From: a virus
Strand: one strand, 5' to 3'
Length of the DNA stretch: 60,259 bases
Virus record (IMG/VR): IMGVR_UViG_3300010316_001058
Coordinates: 1-60,259 of that record
Positions 42,591 to 51,692 of the stretch are shown here, one piece after another. Made by a program: the position numbers and the translations under genes. Numbering within the stretch: the stretch's first letter is position 1; each line of letters opens with the position of its first letter. Under the pieces are notes generated by a model. The model was given only the letters and a program-made list of their open reading frames with translations, made no database searches and was not told where the DNA came from.

Positions 42591-44060
42591 TTATTTTTGC
42601 CAGTCTACCTTTTCGATTGTAAAAGGATATTGGGCTTCAGAATAAAATTTCTTGCGCTGTGTTAGGTGGCGCTTGGCATACTTACATGTAGATGTTAAAT
42701 CCCATATTTGCACAAAGTCTTTGTCTTTTGCCTTTCTTACGCCTCTACCGATTGATTGGATTACTCGAACAAAGCTCTTGCCTGGCTCGAATAGCATTAG
42801 ATTAAAAATTCTAGGAATGTTAATACCAACCGCAGCAACACCATATGTAGCAATCACAATTTGATTTGTGCCAGTGTTGATGTCGTCGTAGGCTGTCTTC
42901 CTGTCCTTTAATTTCACATCACCCTTAACGAATACCGATCCGGGTATGAGAGATTGTAATGTCTCCCCTGCGCTAATCCTGTCTACAAGTATCAAAGTGT
43001 TGCCGCTGTCTTTGATACTATCGATCATTGTAGCTATAAACTCTAATCGAGCTTGATTAGAAGTTAAATATTTTAGTTCTTCTTGGTAGTTTCTAAATGC
43101 CTGAGTGTCTATCAACTGCATCACATTAACGTGACACTTTGATAGTAAGCCTAAATCTTGTAGTTCCTTGGCACTAACCTGTCCAACTACTGGTCCAATA
43201 CTTGCCAAGATGCTTTGGAATTCAAAGTCTTCTTTTGGAATTGTTCCAGTTAATCCCCAACGTATGGGAGCGTTTTTAAGGTTTTGTGTTAGTATTTTCT
43301 TAAGTACTTCTGCTTTAGCTTGGTGTACTTCGTCGACAATTATAGCAGCAACACCGTCTAAGAATTCAGCTAAACTTAGTATTGCTGAGCCGTCTTTATG
43401 CTTCTTGTCCATAATGTTGAGCGACTGCCAAGTACAGATAGTGTGCGTTCTGCCTAGCTCTTTTCTGTCACCAAAGTACACACCCACATCAAGTCCGCAG
43501 TTAATGTAGTCTTCTTCAGTCTGCGTAACCAACGACTTGTTGGGTACAATAATTATCGAACGACCAAATGATTCTGCTAGGTGACTGAGGGTTGCAGTAG
43601 TAATTGTCTTACCTGCGCCTGTAGCAATCTCTTGGAGACTTTGCGGATGATCGATAAAGTTGTTGATAGCAACAACTTGGTGATCGTGTAGAACAATGTC
43701 TTCACCTTCGGCAGGATGCCCTGCTGGCCACTTAACGCCTTGGTCTGCCCAATAACGTTCTGTTACTCTCGGAAACTGTAGATTAATCTTATTGCGCTGA
43801 TCTACAATCTCTCCAACTTCTATTTTTTCTCGTTGAAGTTCAGCTAGAATTACATCTAAATGATTAAGATATCCATTGCCGCCAAGGCCAAAAAAGCCTA
43901 CTTTGCCGTCCCATCTGCCTAGCTTATACTGAGGCATATGCTTTGCGTAAGGCACTTCATACTTGAGCGCGTTTGCAATTCTGCGTCTAACGTCTACTGA
44001 TAAATTTTCTAACTTTACATTTACTTCGTCTTGAATAATTAATTTACAACTAGTTACCAT
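42591..44060 (-). CDS. uvsW: UvsW helicase
   Basis: 489 residues of the UvsW type (T4 protein about 503). N-terminal double-stranded RNA-like domain, then Walker A ATGAGKTITT (about residues 145-155), DEVHQ (DEAD-like box) in IIVDEVHQAK (about 241), LTGTIP (motif III), and C-terminal LVDRISAG and QSIGRGVRKAKDK motif VI. It unwinds recombination intermediates and R-loops in late replication. Overlaps the 403-aa gene by 7 nt. Its C-terminal codons are duplicated by the HNH gene behind it. Confidence 0.95.
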   Translation of the reverse strand: MVTSCKLIIQDEVNVKLENLSVDVRRRIANALKYEVPYAKHMPQYKLGRWDGKVGFFGLGGNGYLNHLDVILAELQREKIEVGEIVDQRNKINLQFPRVTERYWADQGVKWPAGHPAEGEDIVLHDHQVVAINNFIDHPQSLQEIATGAGKTITTATLSHLAESFGRSIIIVPNKSLVTQTEEDYINCGLDVGVYFGDRKELGRTHTICTWQSLNIMDKKHKDGSAILSLAEFLDGVAAIIVDEVHQAKAEVLKKILTQNLKNAPIRWGLTGTIPKEDFEFQSILASIGPVVGQVSAKELQDLGLLSKCHVNVMQLIDTQAFRNYQEELKYLTSNQARLEFIATMIDSIKDSGNTLILVDRISAGETLQSLIPGSVFVKGDVKLKDRKTAYDDINTGTNQIVIATYGVAAVGINIPRIFNLMLFEPGKSFVRVIQSIGRGVRKAKDKDFVQIWDLTSTCKYAKRHLTQRKKFYSEAQYPFTIEKVDWQK

Positions 44061-45265
44061 CGGTATATTTGTGAATGCTTTCTTAAGGGCGACATTTGAT
44101 TGTCGTACATTATTTGCAGATCCGTGCGCTCATTCGCATATAGATCAACGTACCTATCGATGCTGCTACTGTTAAAAAACAATGATGTGATTGGTTTCCA
44201 ATCACAGTCTTGCTGAAGCAATATCTTAGGCAATTTATTACTATTAATATAAACTACTTTAGTATCTTTGTTAACCCAATTATTGAGTTTTTTGTCTTTA
44301 ACATACTCATTAAAGTCTGCTGGACCATCTAGTCTAAAGAGGACGCTCTGTTCCTCAGTTGCTACTAGATTGCGCAGTATTGAATAACACTTGTACAGAG
44401 AATCTTCGGCATTATTGTTGTTTAATCCGATCAGCAAAGGAAACCTATCAAGCTTCCAAATAGTGCTAAGAACATCTTGCAATGCAACATTTTCGTTGTT
44501 TACAAAAACTTCAAGATCTTTTCTGTTAACAAGAGTAGCAAGCAAGTCTTCACCACTGACTTGATCGTCAGTAATTAGTCCATAGCGCCTCTTACGATCT
44601 ATAATTTTAACAGCGTCATAATCTGTGTCTTGTCCAATCTTCTGTCGCAAGCTATCACTAATGTTAAACAGCTCGTTGTTCTTATAAAGAGGAAGATAGT
44701 CTTCGGGGTTGCTTTTTACTTCTGCAACCCTTTTGTAATAATCAAGAATCTCTTGATCAATATCAAAGTTTCGATCTTTAAATTCTTCAACTATTTCATA
44801 AGTAGAAACTTCGTCAAACAAGAAGTAATGTTCTAGAGTTCCTAGCTCGTGGTAGTAGTTCTTTTCTAATGACTTAGCAACAGCTTCCACTGCTACGATT
44901 GTTTTCTTGTTGAACGGAAACCGAATCTTAATCCAAGTGCCGTCTACTGGTCCCGACTTTGTTTCAATTCCGTCAACTAGCGTAACAGTCTTAGATCTAT
45001 CAATATGTCTGAGAGGAAGTCTCAATTGAGACACTGCCTCGTCAAAACCTTCTACGCTGTTATAAACGAATTGTTCTCTGTAACTCGCAAGCTTTTCTTT
45101 AGCAAGTGCATACTGCCTGTCTGTTAGTGCAGTATTTCGAAATACTTGCCGTGCAAAGCTGTCAAGTAAAGCACGATCGTTTTCGTTGATGTGAAAGTTG
45201 CCATCGCCTTTTAATCGGCACAGCATCTCAAGGCAATCTTCAATATGTAAAACTGTTTGTATCAT
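44054..45265 (-). CDS. Conserved 403-aa protein beside uvsW
   Basis: MIQTVLHIEDCLEMLCRLKGDGNFHINEN, with an alpha-rich body and KTVTLVDGIETKSGPVDGTWIKIRFPFNKK. Widely present next to UvsW in marine T4-likes; no motif that I can assign. Coupled to uvsW and possessing its own leaderless-type promoter, so an early to middle replication function is expected. Confidence 0.75.
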   Translation of the reverse strand: MIQTVLHIEDCLEMLCRLKGDGNFHINENDRALLDSFARQVFRNTALTDRQYALAKEKLASYREQFVYNSVEGFDEAVSQLRLPLRHIDRSKTVTLVDGIETKSGPVDGTWIKIRFPFNKKTIVAVEAVAKSLEKNYYHELGTLEHYFLFDEVSTYEIVEEFKDRNFDIDQEILDYYKRVAEVKSNPEDYLPLYKNNELFNISDSLRQKIGQDTDYDAVKIIDRKRRYGLITDDQVSGEDLLATLVNRKDLEVFVNNENVALQDVLSTIWKLDRFPLLIGLNNNNAEDSLYKCYSILRNLVATEEQSVLFRLDGPADFNEYVKDKKLNNWVNKDTKVVYINSNKLPKILLQQDCDWKPITSLFFNSSSIDRYVDLYANERTDLQIMYDNQMSPLRKHSQIYRW

Positions 45266-45271
45266 ACGCTT

Positions 45272-45300
45272 ACTATAACACCTTAGAGGCGCGGTGTCAA
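45272..45300 (-). promoter_or_regulatory. Sigma70-type promoter, leaderless 403-aa gene
   Basis: TTGACA-N17-TATAGT, then six nt, AAGCGT, and ATG 45265. Same geometry as for gp41 and gp61. Confidence 0.8.
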
Positions 45301-46128
45301 GTTCTTTAATGGGATGCCGTTTGCTATTTCACTAACCGTATATTCTGTATGAGCATAATCGTTTACCCATTGTTGTCTGTCTGGCCGATTTGGATTTTCT
45401 ATGTTACTAAAATCATCAATGTCGTTTGCTACTTCGTATGCTAAACTATGTCTACTAACATACGCAGGTATGCCTTCTAGAACTGCTTGAATTCCTGGGT
45501 TGCTGCTCCAGTTGACCACAGCCCAAGCATCGTCGAAGCTTAGGTCGTAGTTATCGTAACTGCCAGGTATTTTTGTTGGCATAGCTGCTATTGTGTTCAG
45601 CGGATGTACCACGCGATGTCTGCTTCTTGGATGGGTGCGTACTACAATAGGACGGTTAGTGTGTTGCCGGATCCTGGTCACAGTAGAGCTGATCCATTCA
45701 TTCATCTCTGGCATATTGTCCCATTGCTGACTCTTTTCGTGTTGGCCGCAGAGTAATATGTGATTGCCCGAATTCTTCCAAGGCTGTGTCTTAATCTTCA
45801 AGCTCTTTGCTCGTTCAGTGTCGTTGCCGCTTGGTCCAAGATAAGCATCTCTGTTTATTCCATTGAGGCCGACTTTCCAAGTAGTGCCTCGGTTAATGCT
45901 GCCTATTTCTAAGACTATGACTGGCATATCTCGTTTGCGCCTTGCACTCCATATCTTTTTATTAGCTGCCATTCGACCGTTCCACAGCACACTCCAAATC
46001 ACTGCTACATCGGCATCGTCGCTGTTGTAGACAACGTTGTAGCCTGCGTTTACTAAGCTTGTAGCAAATGCTTCAAATACAGGTTTTGAATTTAGCGCAC
46101 CATGATTAGTCCATAGGCTAAATTTCAT
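45283..46128 (-). CDS. Capsule/KDO-type glycosyltransferase-like protein, paralogue 1
   Basis: 281 residues. Contains HILLCGQHEKSQQW (nucleotide-sugar loop), RPIVVRTHPRSRH, and WAVVNWSSNPGIQAVLEGIPAYVS, close to the KpsC/KpsS-type pattern. It belongs with genes 47542, 48458 and 51805, all showing a Ser/Asn-rich loop before Ile/Val-Glu-Gly. Likely acts in surface glycan assembly. Family assignment by motif only. Confidence 0.65.
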   Translation of the reverse strand: MKFSLWTNHGALNSKPVFEAFATSLVNAGYNVVYNSDDADVAVIWSVLWNGRMAANKKIWSARRKRDMPVIVLEIGSINRGTTWKVGLNGINRDAYLGPSGNDTERAKSLKIKTQPWKNSGNHILLCGQHEKSQQWDNMPEMNEWISSTVTRIRQHTNRPIVVRTHPRSRHRVVHPLNTIAAMPTKIPGSYDNYDLSFDDAWAVVNWSSNPGIQAVLEGIPAYVSRHSLAYEVANDIDDFSNIENPNRPDRQQWVNDYAHTEYTVSEIANGIPLKNLTPRL

Positions 46129-46167
46129 CGGTTAAATACTCCATAACATATTTACAAAGGATAACAA

Positions 46168-47016
46168 ATGTCAGATATAACTGTGGTTACAACATTCCAT
46201 CAGCCAGGCTTAGAATTGTACGGTCAAAGATTCTTAGACTCGTTTGCTGAGCGAGTTGACAAAAAGATCAAGTTGTTAGTCTACACAGAAGACTGTGACC
46301 CAGTAAATCCAGACCCTGATCAAATCACAATATTAGACGCAAAGGAAGTTTTGCCTAAGCTAAATCAATTCAAAGCATTGTGGAAAGGTATTCCGAAAGC
46401 AAATGGGAAACCTCCAGCTGATATTGTTCAACGTCGTCCAAGAGACCATCACAAAGAATTTAAATGGGATGCTGTACGTTTTGCTAACAAAGTGTATGCT
46501 GTATTTGATGCATGTGAGCGCAGCACTGATTGGTGTGTTTGGATGGACGCAGACACGTTTGTACACAGTGATTGGAGTTACGAAGAATTTAAAGAGTGCT
46601 TACCGGACACCAGCTGGATCACTTATGTAGGCAGAGGCAAAGGATCACAGACGTGGCCCGAGTGCGGATTCTACGGAATGAATTTAAAGAATGGCGACTG
46701 CAAGGAATTCCTAAAAGAATTTGAACGGGTATACGACGATGCCGACAATGGAATATTTTTATTAGAAGAATGGCACGACAGTTATGTGTTCGGCGACATC
46801 TTAAGTCGTATGAAAAAGATTGCTCCCAACGTGTTAGACTATAGCGCAGAGATGTATTTAAAAGAAGCTAAGACAGGAGGCGGGGGACATCCCCTTATTA
46901 ATTCAGTGTTAGGCAAATGGATTGATCATATGAAGGGTGATCGCAAAAACACAGGAAAAAGCTTACCTAAAGATATTATGGTAAAGAGAAAAGAAAAGTA
47001 TTGGAAAAATAAATGA
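46168..47016 (+). CDS. Glycosyltransferase
   Basis: 282 residues. DxD motif in WMDADTFVHSDWS (about residues 126-135) for a metal-bound nucleotide sugar, opening VVTTFHQPGLELYG, and WPECGFYGMNLKNG. It resembles marine phage glycosyltransferases of the GT-A type. Coupled to a methyltransferase by ATGA overlap. One of two plus-strand genes in the glycan cluster, between divergent partners. Confidence 0.75.
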   Translation: MSDITVVTTFHQPGLELYGQRFLDSFAERVDKKIKLLVYTEDCDPVNPDPDQITILDAKEVLPKLNQFKALWKGIPKANGKPPADIVQRRPRDHHKEFKWDAVRFANKVYAVFDACERSTDWCVWMDADTFVHSDWSYEEFKECLPDTSWITYVGRGKGSQTWPECGFYGMNLKNGDCKEFLKEFERVYDDADNGIFLLEEWHDSYVFGDILSRMKKIAPNVLDYSAEMYLKEAKTGGGGHPLINSVLGKWIDHMKGDRKNTGKSLPKDIMVKRKEKYWKNK

Positions 47017-47552
47017 AACCTTGGATATTTGAAGTAATGGTCGACATAATCGGCGATGCTAAATGCAACACCGTTGCAGAGATTGGTACACATAACGGCG
47101 GCACAGCACAGCAATTAATTAGCTTGCTTGCTCCGCGCGTTGAAAAATTAATGTATTACGGGTACGACATCTTTGACGCAGACAATCCTGATCTAGAGTT
47201 TCACAAGCAAGAACGCAATGGCAAGGCGCCTGCGTCTTACGATCAAGCTTTGTATACACTGCGTAAAATATCTAAGCGGCTCGGAAATATCGAGTACACT
47301 CTCTTTAAAGGGTTTACTACTGACACTCTTGTTACTCCGCAAGTTTTTGATTTTGTATATATCGACGGCGGGCATAGTTATGACACAGTTAAGCATGATT
47401 ATTCCATGGTCAAAGACAGTAAGTTAATTGTATTTGATGATTACAAAATTCCAGGAGTACAACAGGCAGTAACAGAAATAGAAGCTACTGGAGTTGCTGT
47501 AGAAATTGTTAGCACTCCGTCAAAGCATACTTGGGCTGTTATTAGAAATTAA
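47013..47552 (+). CDS. SAM-dependent methyltransferase
   Basis: 179 residues, class I. VAEIGTHNGGTAQ is the SAM-binding motif I, followed by YYGYDIFDADN (motif II), FVYIDGGHSYD and KLIVFDDYKIP. Such enzymes methylate sugars in O-antigen clusters. The ATG overlaps the glycosyltransferase stop (ATGA). Confidence 0.8.
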   Translation: MKPWIFEVMVDIIGDAKCNTVAEIGTHNGGTAQQLISLLAPRVEKLMYYGYDIFDADNPDLEFHKQERNGKAPASYDQALYTLRKISKRLGNIEYTLFKGFTTDTLVTPQVFDFVYIDGGHSYDTVKHDYSMVKDSKLIVFDDYKIPGVQQAVTEIEATGVAVEIVSTPSKHTWAVIRN

Positions 47553-48471
47553 TATATTCTCTCATATGGCGCCAGCAGCTACCATCTTCTAGTTCGCTAA
47601 ACTTCCAATGAAACATACTAATACGCTCTAGCCATTTTTGTCTATCAAATTCCACAGGAGTTTCTATTTTAGAAAAGTCAGTGTGCGCAACTTCTGCGCA
47701 TTGGCTTGTTTTAGGACCAGTAATAAAAGCAGGATATCCCATAATGATCGGACCTACTATTGAGCTACTATTGTGGTTAACTACTGCCCATGCCTTGGAT
47801 AAATCTTCTTCAAATGTTGTTCCGATATTAATTTTAACACCAGGCAAACGTGTAATCTCAGGTAAGTTTAAATAGCTGCTTGCATGTCGATCGTTGGGGT
47901 GTCCCCGGACAATAATCAATCGATTGCTATACTTTCTAATCTCTCGAACAGTAGATAAAATCCATTCAACTACTCCTGTGTTGGCCATACTCCAACCGCC
48001 ATTGCGCTGGCAGCATAGCACAATGTTTCTGCCTACAGTTTTATGATTACCTAATTGTATTCCTAAGTCGTTGCTTATCTGTTGCCATCTTTTTGGATCC
48101 GGATTAGTGTCACAGTATATTCCCGTATTAGGAAATACTCCATCAAAGCTATATCTTAAATAATGATGCGGCTCATTTGTTTTATCTGCATAAAGAAATA
48201 GGTTACTATCGGCAGTGACTACATGTCGATTTCTTTCTCGCTGAGTAGTAATTATATCTTGACGCAGCTTTAAGTGAAGTGCTTCTTTACCAAACTCATG
48301 TGTCCACCCTTGTATTACAGCAACGTCAGAATTTCTAATCTTAAAGTTGTCTACTACTTTGCCATTGTCTCCTGCTTGATCTACTCCGGCAGCAAACTTT
48401 GTCAACAGATCTATTTTTTCTGCTTTCTTATTCTTTGGTGGAATAACTTTGAGATAACTATACACCTTCAT
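47542..48471 (-). CDS. Glycosyltransferase-like protein, paralogue 2
   Basis: 309 residues. NIVLCCQRNGGWSM, RLIIVRGHPNDRHASSYL and AWAVVNHNSSSIVGPIIMGYPAFITG align with the same segments of 45283. It probably uses a nucleotide sugar. It converges on the methyltransferase with a 10-nt overlap. Confidence 0.65.
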   Translation of the reverse strand: MKVYSYLKVIPPKNKKAEKIDLLTKFAAGVDQAGDNGKVVDNFKIRNSDVAVIQGWTHEFGKEALHLKLRQDIITTQRERNRHVVTADSNLFLYADKTNEPHHYLRYSFDGVFPNTGIYCDTNPDPKRWQQISNDLGIQLGNHKTVGRNIVLCCQRNGGWSMANTGVVEWILSTVREIRKYSNRLIIVRGHPNDRHASSYLNLPEITRLPGVKINIGTTFEEDLSKAWAVVNHNSSSIVGPIIMGYPAFITGPKTSQCAEVAHTDFSKIETPVEFDRQKWLERISMFHWKFSELEDGSCWRHMREYINF

Positions 48472-49378
48472 TTACAATATTCCAAGCATATCCTGACTGT
48501 AGTTCTTCTAGTGTAAATTGACAGTACGACAAGTGTTTAGCAAAGTTAACACGAGTTTTGTCAGCTGGAGTTTCTAATTTTTCGATATCACTAATGCGAG
48601 TACTACATACTGTTGACGCAGCGTTAGGTGCAAGTGCAATAGCAGGCACACCGTACAAGATAGCTTCAGTGGCAGCAATGCTATTAAATGTAATCAAGCA
48701 ATAAGCATCATCAAGTACTTGCCAAATTGTATTGTTTGTAACTCGTTCACGTCTTGTTGGCTTTTCTCTAATTTCAATTTCACGAATAGTATGTCGTTCA
48801 ATTCTTCTCACAGTGTCACGAATCCATTGATTTAAATCTCTATTATAGAAGTTCATCACTTTGTCGCTCGGCGGACATATTAAAATCTTTTCACCTTTAG
48901 GAGCCGGTGTTAATTCCCATCGAAGTTTAGTTAGTCTATCTTCAGGTCGTTCTATTATAGGTCCTAAGTATTGTAAATTATTTTTTGTTACTCTATGATA
49001 GTTCTTTGCTTTTGATCCAGCTACTTGTAAATACCCTGTATCAATTGCATAGAAGTCTCTACTAGTGTCCATGCAATGTTTTATTGCCTCTTGACTACTT
49101 TTTCCAAGTCCTCTTATTATCAAAGGACTTTTAGTATTTTTCTCACTGCTCCAATTTGATATCCTTCCTGTTGACCCTTGTGCAAACGATTCGCAAACTT
49201 TATCAAAGACAAGTCCTTTTGCTCCTAAGTTTACTTCTTCAGGATCGACATTTATTGCGACTGTTTTAAGTTCTTTTGCCATTGCCTTCATTTCCTCTTT
49301 GGTGCTGTAAAACTGTTCAATTGGATCTAACAGTCCCTTCAGTGCTAGGTTTAGATATTCTTTATGGAATTCCGGCAA
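48458..49378 (-). CDS. Glycosyltransferase-like protein, paralogue 3
   Basis: 306 residues. KILICPPSDKVMNFY, IREIEIREKPTRRER and YCLITFNSIAATEAILYGVPAIA fit the paralogue pattern. The N-terminal domain is longer than in paralogue 1. The family of four suggests expansion by duplication within the phage. Confidence 0.65.
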   Translation of the reverse strand: MPEFHKEYLNLALKGLLDPIEQFYSTKEEMKAMAKELKTVAINVDPEEVNLGAKGLVFDKVCESFAQGSTGRISNWSSEKNTKSPLIIRGLGKSSQEAIKHCMDTSRDFYAIDTGYLQVAGSKAKNYHRVTKNNLQYLGPIIERPEDRLTKLRWELTPAPKGEKILICPPSDKVMNFYNRDLNQWIRDTVRRIERHTIREIEIREKPTRRERVTNNTIWQVLDDAYCLITFNSIAATEAILYGVPAIALAPNAASTVCSTRISDIEKLETPADKTRVNFAKHLSYCQFTLEELQSGYAWNIVNEGV

Positions 49379-49419
49379 TGATAGATCGTTAATATCTATA
49401 TGGCGCTTGCGCTCAATTT

Positions 49420-50169
49420 CTAACTTTTTTTTTTATATTTGGCTCGCGTGTTGCTTTGTGCTAATAGAGTTTTGTAATATTCTACTTGATATTGATACCA
49501 GTCAACCGCGTATTCGCAATTTTGATATTCATCAAACCACGGGCCGCCTTCAGTGTAATGAATAAGCCTAGGTGCACCATCTTCTGGTTCGTTATACCAT
49601 CCTACTAGCCAGTTCCATTCGTGACTAATTTCGCCAATCTCTTCATCTTGCAACCAGCTAAATCTGTGCAAGTATGCTCCGTTGATTTCTGGCTCATTTA
49701 CTAGTTCAGTGGTTAGTTTTTGATTACTAGGATGTTCGCAGTTAAACAGTACCATACTTGACCAGTTTTTTCTTGGATAGATGTGTTGCTGTTGCCCATC
49801 CATCTTAACTCCTTCTTTAGGAGTGTAGTCATGGTGTACGCACATTACAGCATATTTTTCGTTTACTTGATCAAACAATTCTTTAACATCTCTTTTGAAT
49901 ATCATATCACAATCTATAAACAACGCCCAGCCTTTGAACCCATTAAGTTCTGGTACTAGAAAACGAGTAAATGTAAATTCTGTTGATGCTAGCTTGTCAA
50001 CTGACCTGCTGTAATATCCGCGTTTGCGAAGATCAGCTTGCTTCAACGGAATCACTTCAACTGGCACGCTTGCTGTATCAAGGATGCTTTGCTTGCATAT
50101 TTGAAACGCAATATCTTCTCTGCTGTCCCATCCAACGTAAATCTTTAATGGGTTAATTTCTTCTGACAA
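49420..50169 (-). CDS. Glycosyltransferase, GT-A fold
   Basis: 249 residues. IYVGWDSREDIAFQICKQS opens a nucleotide-sugar domain. FIDCDMIFKRDV is the DxD motif (residues 83-94). YLHRFSWLQDEEIG and the HEWNWLVGWYNEPED end are similar to marine phage glycosyltransferases. Overlaps the nucleotidyltransferase by 17 nt, so they form one unit. Confidence 0.75.
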   Translation of the reverse strand: MSEEINPLKIYVGWDSREDIAFQICKQSILDTASVPVEVIPLKQADLRKRGYYSRSVDKLASTEFTFTRFLVPELNGFKGWALFIDCDMIFKRDVKELFDQVNEKYAVMCVHHDYTPKEGVKMDGQQQHIYPRKNWSSMVLFNCEHPSNQKLTTELVNEPEINGAYLHRFSWLQDEEIGEISHEWNWLVGWYNEPEDGAPRLIHYTEGGPWFDEYQNCEYAVDWYQYQVEYYKTLLAQSNTRAKYKKKS

Positions 50170-50920
50170 TGTCTTCCTCCACGCACTGTTCTCCGTACTG
50201 TACTTCTAAAATGTGACAAGGCTGTGCTGTGTCGTTTCGTGCCTTGTGCCACGTACCCTTACCTATTATATATCCGTTGTTTAGTGGATGCAGATTTATA
50301 ACTGATTTGCGGCCCTGGTATTCCGTTGTTAAATGGCATATTCCACTAAGTACATACCAGTGCTCATTTCTAATTTGGTGTTTTTGATCGCTTAGGCTTT
50401 TTCCCGGTAGTATTACTAATTCTTTTACTTTGTAGCCTGGTTTCTCGTCTAGTACTCTGTACCATCCCCATTCGCGTTCTGTTTTAGGATTCTTCCATTC
50501 GTCTAATATCCAGCTTGACGAATTCTTCTTGTCATCACCGCCGATACCCCAAGCAAAAGTAACACCGTACTGATTCTTGTACATGTCGTATTCTGGGCAA
50601 TTGCCTTGTTGCCTATCTCCGCCATTGGCAAAAATGATTTCGGTTTGTTGCCCGTGTGTTGACATCACTCGAAATAAAGCGTGGCACGCTGTACCTGATG
50701 AATCGTCGAAACCAATAACTTGATCCACCATGTCCAAATGTTTAATGATGTTACACCGTTCTTCAAAGGACATAAATGGCTTACCCTTTTTTCGAGTAAG
50801 CCAATCATCTGAATTAACTCCAACTATTAATTTATCACCCAAAGCTTTTGCTGCTTTGAAGTACTCGATGTGCCCGCTGTGTAAAGGATCGTAGCCGCCC
50901 GTACAGAGTACAATTTTCAT
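50153..50920 (-). CDS. Nucleotidyltransferase fused to a cupin
   Basis: 255 residues. N-terminus is a RfaE/TagD-type cytidylyl- or adenylyltransferase: TGGYDPLHSGHIEYF (the HxGH motif) and GVNSDDWLTRKKGKPFMSF. The C-terminal third is a cupin like type II mannose-6-phosphate isomerase: HQIRNEHWYVLSGICHL and GKGTWHKARNDT. It would activate a sugar phosphate and modify it. Its N-terminus has a diverged duplicate at 51617-51679, on the other side of the HNH gene. Confidence 0.85.
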   Translation of the reverse strand: MKIVLCTGGYDPLHSGHIEYFKAAKALGDKLIVGVNSDDWLTRKKGKPFMSFEERCNIIKHLDMVDQVIGFDDSSGTACHALFRVMSTHGQQTEIIFANGGDRQQGNCPEYDMYKNQYGVTFAWGIGGDDKKNSSSWILDEWKNPKTEREWGWYRVLDEKPGYKVKELVILPGKSLSDQKHQIRNEHWYVLSGICHLTTEYQGRKSVINLHPLNNGYIIGKGTWHKARNDTAQPCHILEVQYGEQCVEEDIVRRN

Positions 50921-51612
50921 TTTTTAACAATCCTTCCTTTAATGTAGTTATTTGGCTTTTCGTTAGGAAAACAAAGAATTGAATGATTTGTATTCGGATC
51001 GTAAAACCAAGATTTTCCTCGTTTTCCGTTTCCTGCTGCATATCTTTTAGCAGGGTCTTTCATTTGTTCTTTTGACTTTTGTTTTCTTATCTCAATTTGT
51101 TTAGGGTCCTCAAATTGTTTTCGGTTTGCTTCTTGAAGTTTTTCTTTTGTTTTTTTGTTGTGTGCTTTTCCAAGCATCGGAGGATCTTGAAGTTTTCGTT
51201 TTTCCTTCATCAAAGATCGAGTTTCGTCAGAATGTGTTTTTCCATAATAAGGATTGTTTATCCCTTTTTGTGATTCACCTATTACTTTTTTAGTTTCTTT
51301 AATTATAGATTCATAACCTTTAGACGATATTTTGTATCTTGTTTGATGAGAATTTTCTCTAATCATCATTGTTCTAATAGCATAGGACATTTTTACTTTA
51401 TCTTGGCCTTCTGTCATTTTAACAAGAAGTCTATGACAAATAAAATGTTCTTTTGCTGTAATCGCCACTAAGTTTTCTTTTTTATTCGAGCCACCTAAAC
51501 TTTTTGGGATTATATGATGATTCTCTTTATAAACTGATTCTTCTAAAGGATTATTTTTTCTATTAGAGATAATGCTGTTATACCATCTTGTATATTTGTT
51601 ATTCTTAAACAT
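50917..51612 (-). CDS. HNH homing endonuclease
   Basis: About 231 residues from ATG 51612 (MFKNNKYTRWYNSI). HNH core ENHHIIPKSLGGSNKKENLVAITAKEHFICH as at 41828. NUMOD-type DNA-binding repeats and a short basic end. Begins right after the duplicate 5' end of the nucleotidyltransferase and ends at the start of the intact gene (4-nt overlap). The previous in-frame codons to 51639 are part of the duplicated segment and not used. Confidence 0.9.
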   Translation of the reverse strand: MFKNNKYTRWYNSIISNRKNNPLEESVYKENHHIIPKSLGGSNKKENLVAITAKEHFICHRLLVKMTEGQDKVKMSYAIRTMMIRENSHQTRYKISSKGYESIIKETKKVIGESQKGINNPYYGKTHSDETRSLMKEKRKLQDPPMLGKAHNKKTKEKLQEANRKQFEDPKQIEIRKQKSKEQMKDPAKRYAAGNGKRGKSWFYDPNTNHSILCFPNEKPNNYIKGRIVKK

Positions 51613-51616
51613 ACAA

Positions 51617-51679
51617 TTATTTATCAAACTTTGAATCAAATCCGCCTGTAACTAGTACAACTTTCTTGATTGATTTCAT
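51617..51679 (-). pseudogene. Duplicate 5' end of the nucleotidyltransferase gene
   Basis: ATG 51679 reads MKSIKKVVLVTGGFDSKFDK and then stops. The intact gene opens MKIVLCTGGYDPLHSGH. The match ends at the conserved TGG(F/Y)D, exactly where the HNH element has entered. A late box TATAAATA precedes it (51685-51692), and GATAAATA lies over its stop. Confidence 0.8.
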
Positions 51680-51684
51680 AACGG

Positions 51685-51692
51685 TATTTATA
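51685..51692 (-). promoter_or_regulatory. T4-type late promoter box
   Basis: Minus strand TATAAATA, 5 nt before the ATG of the 20-codon remnant. It would have been the promoter of the uninterrupted nucleotidyltransferase. Confidence 0.65.
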
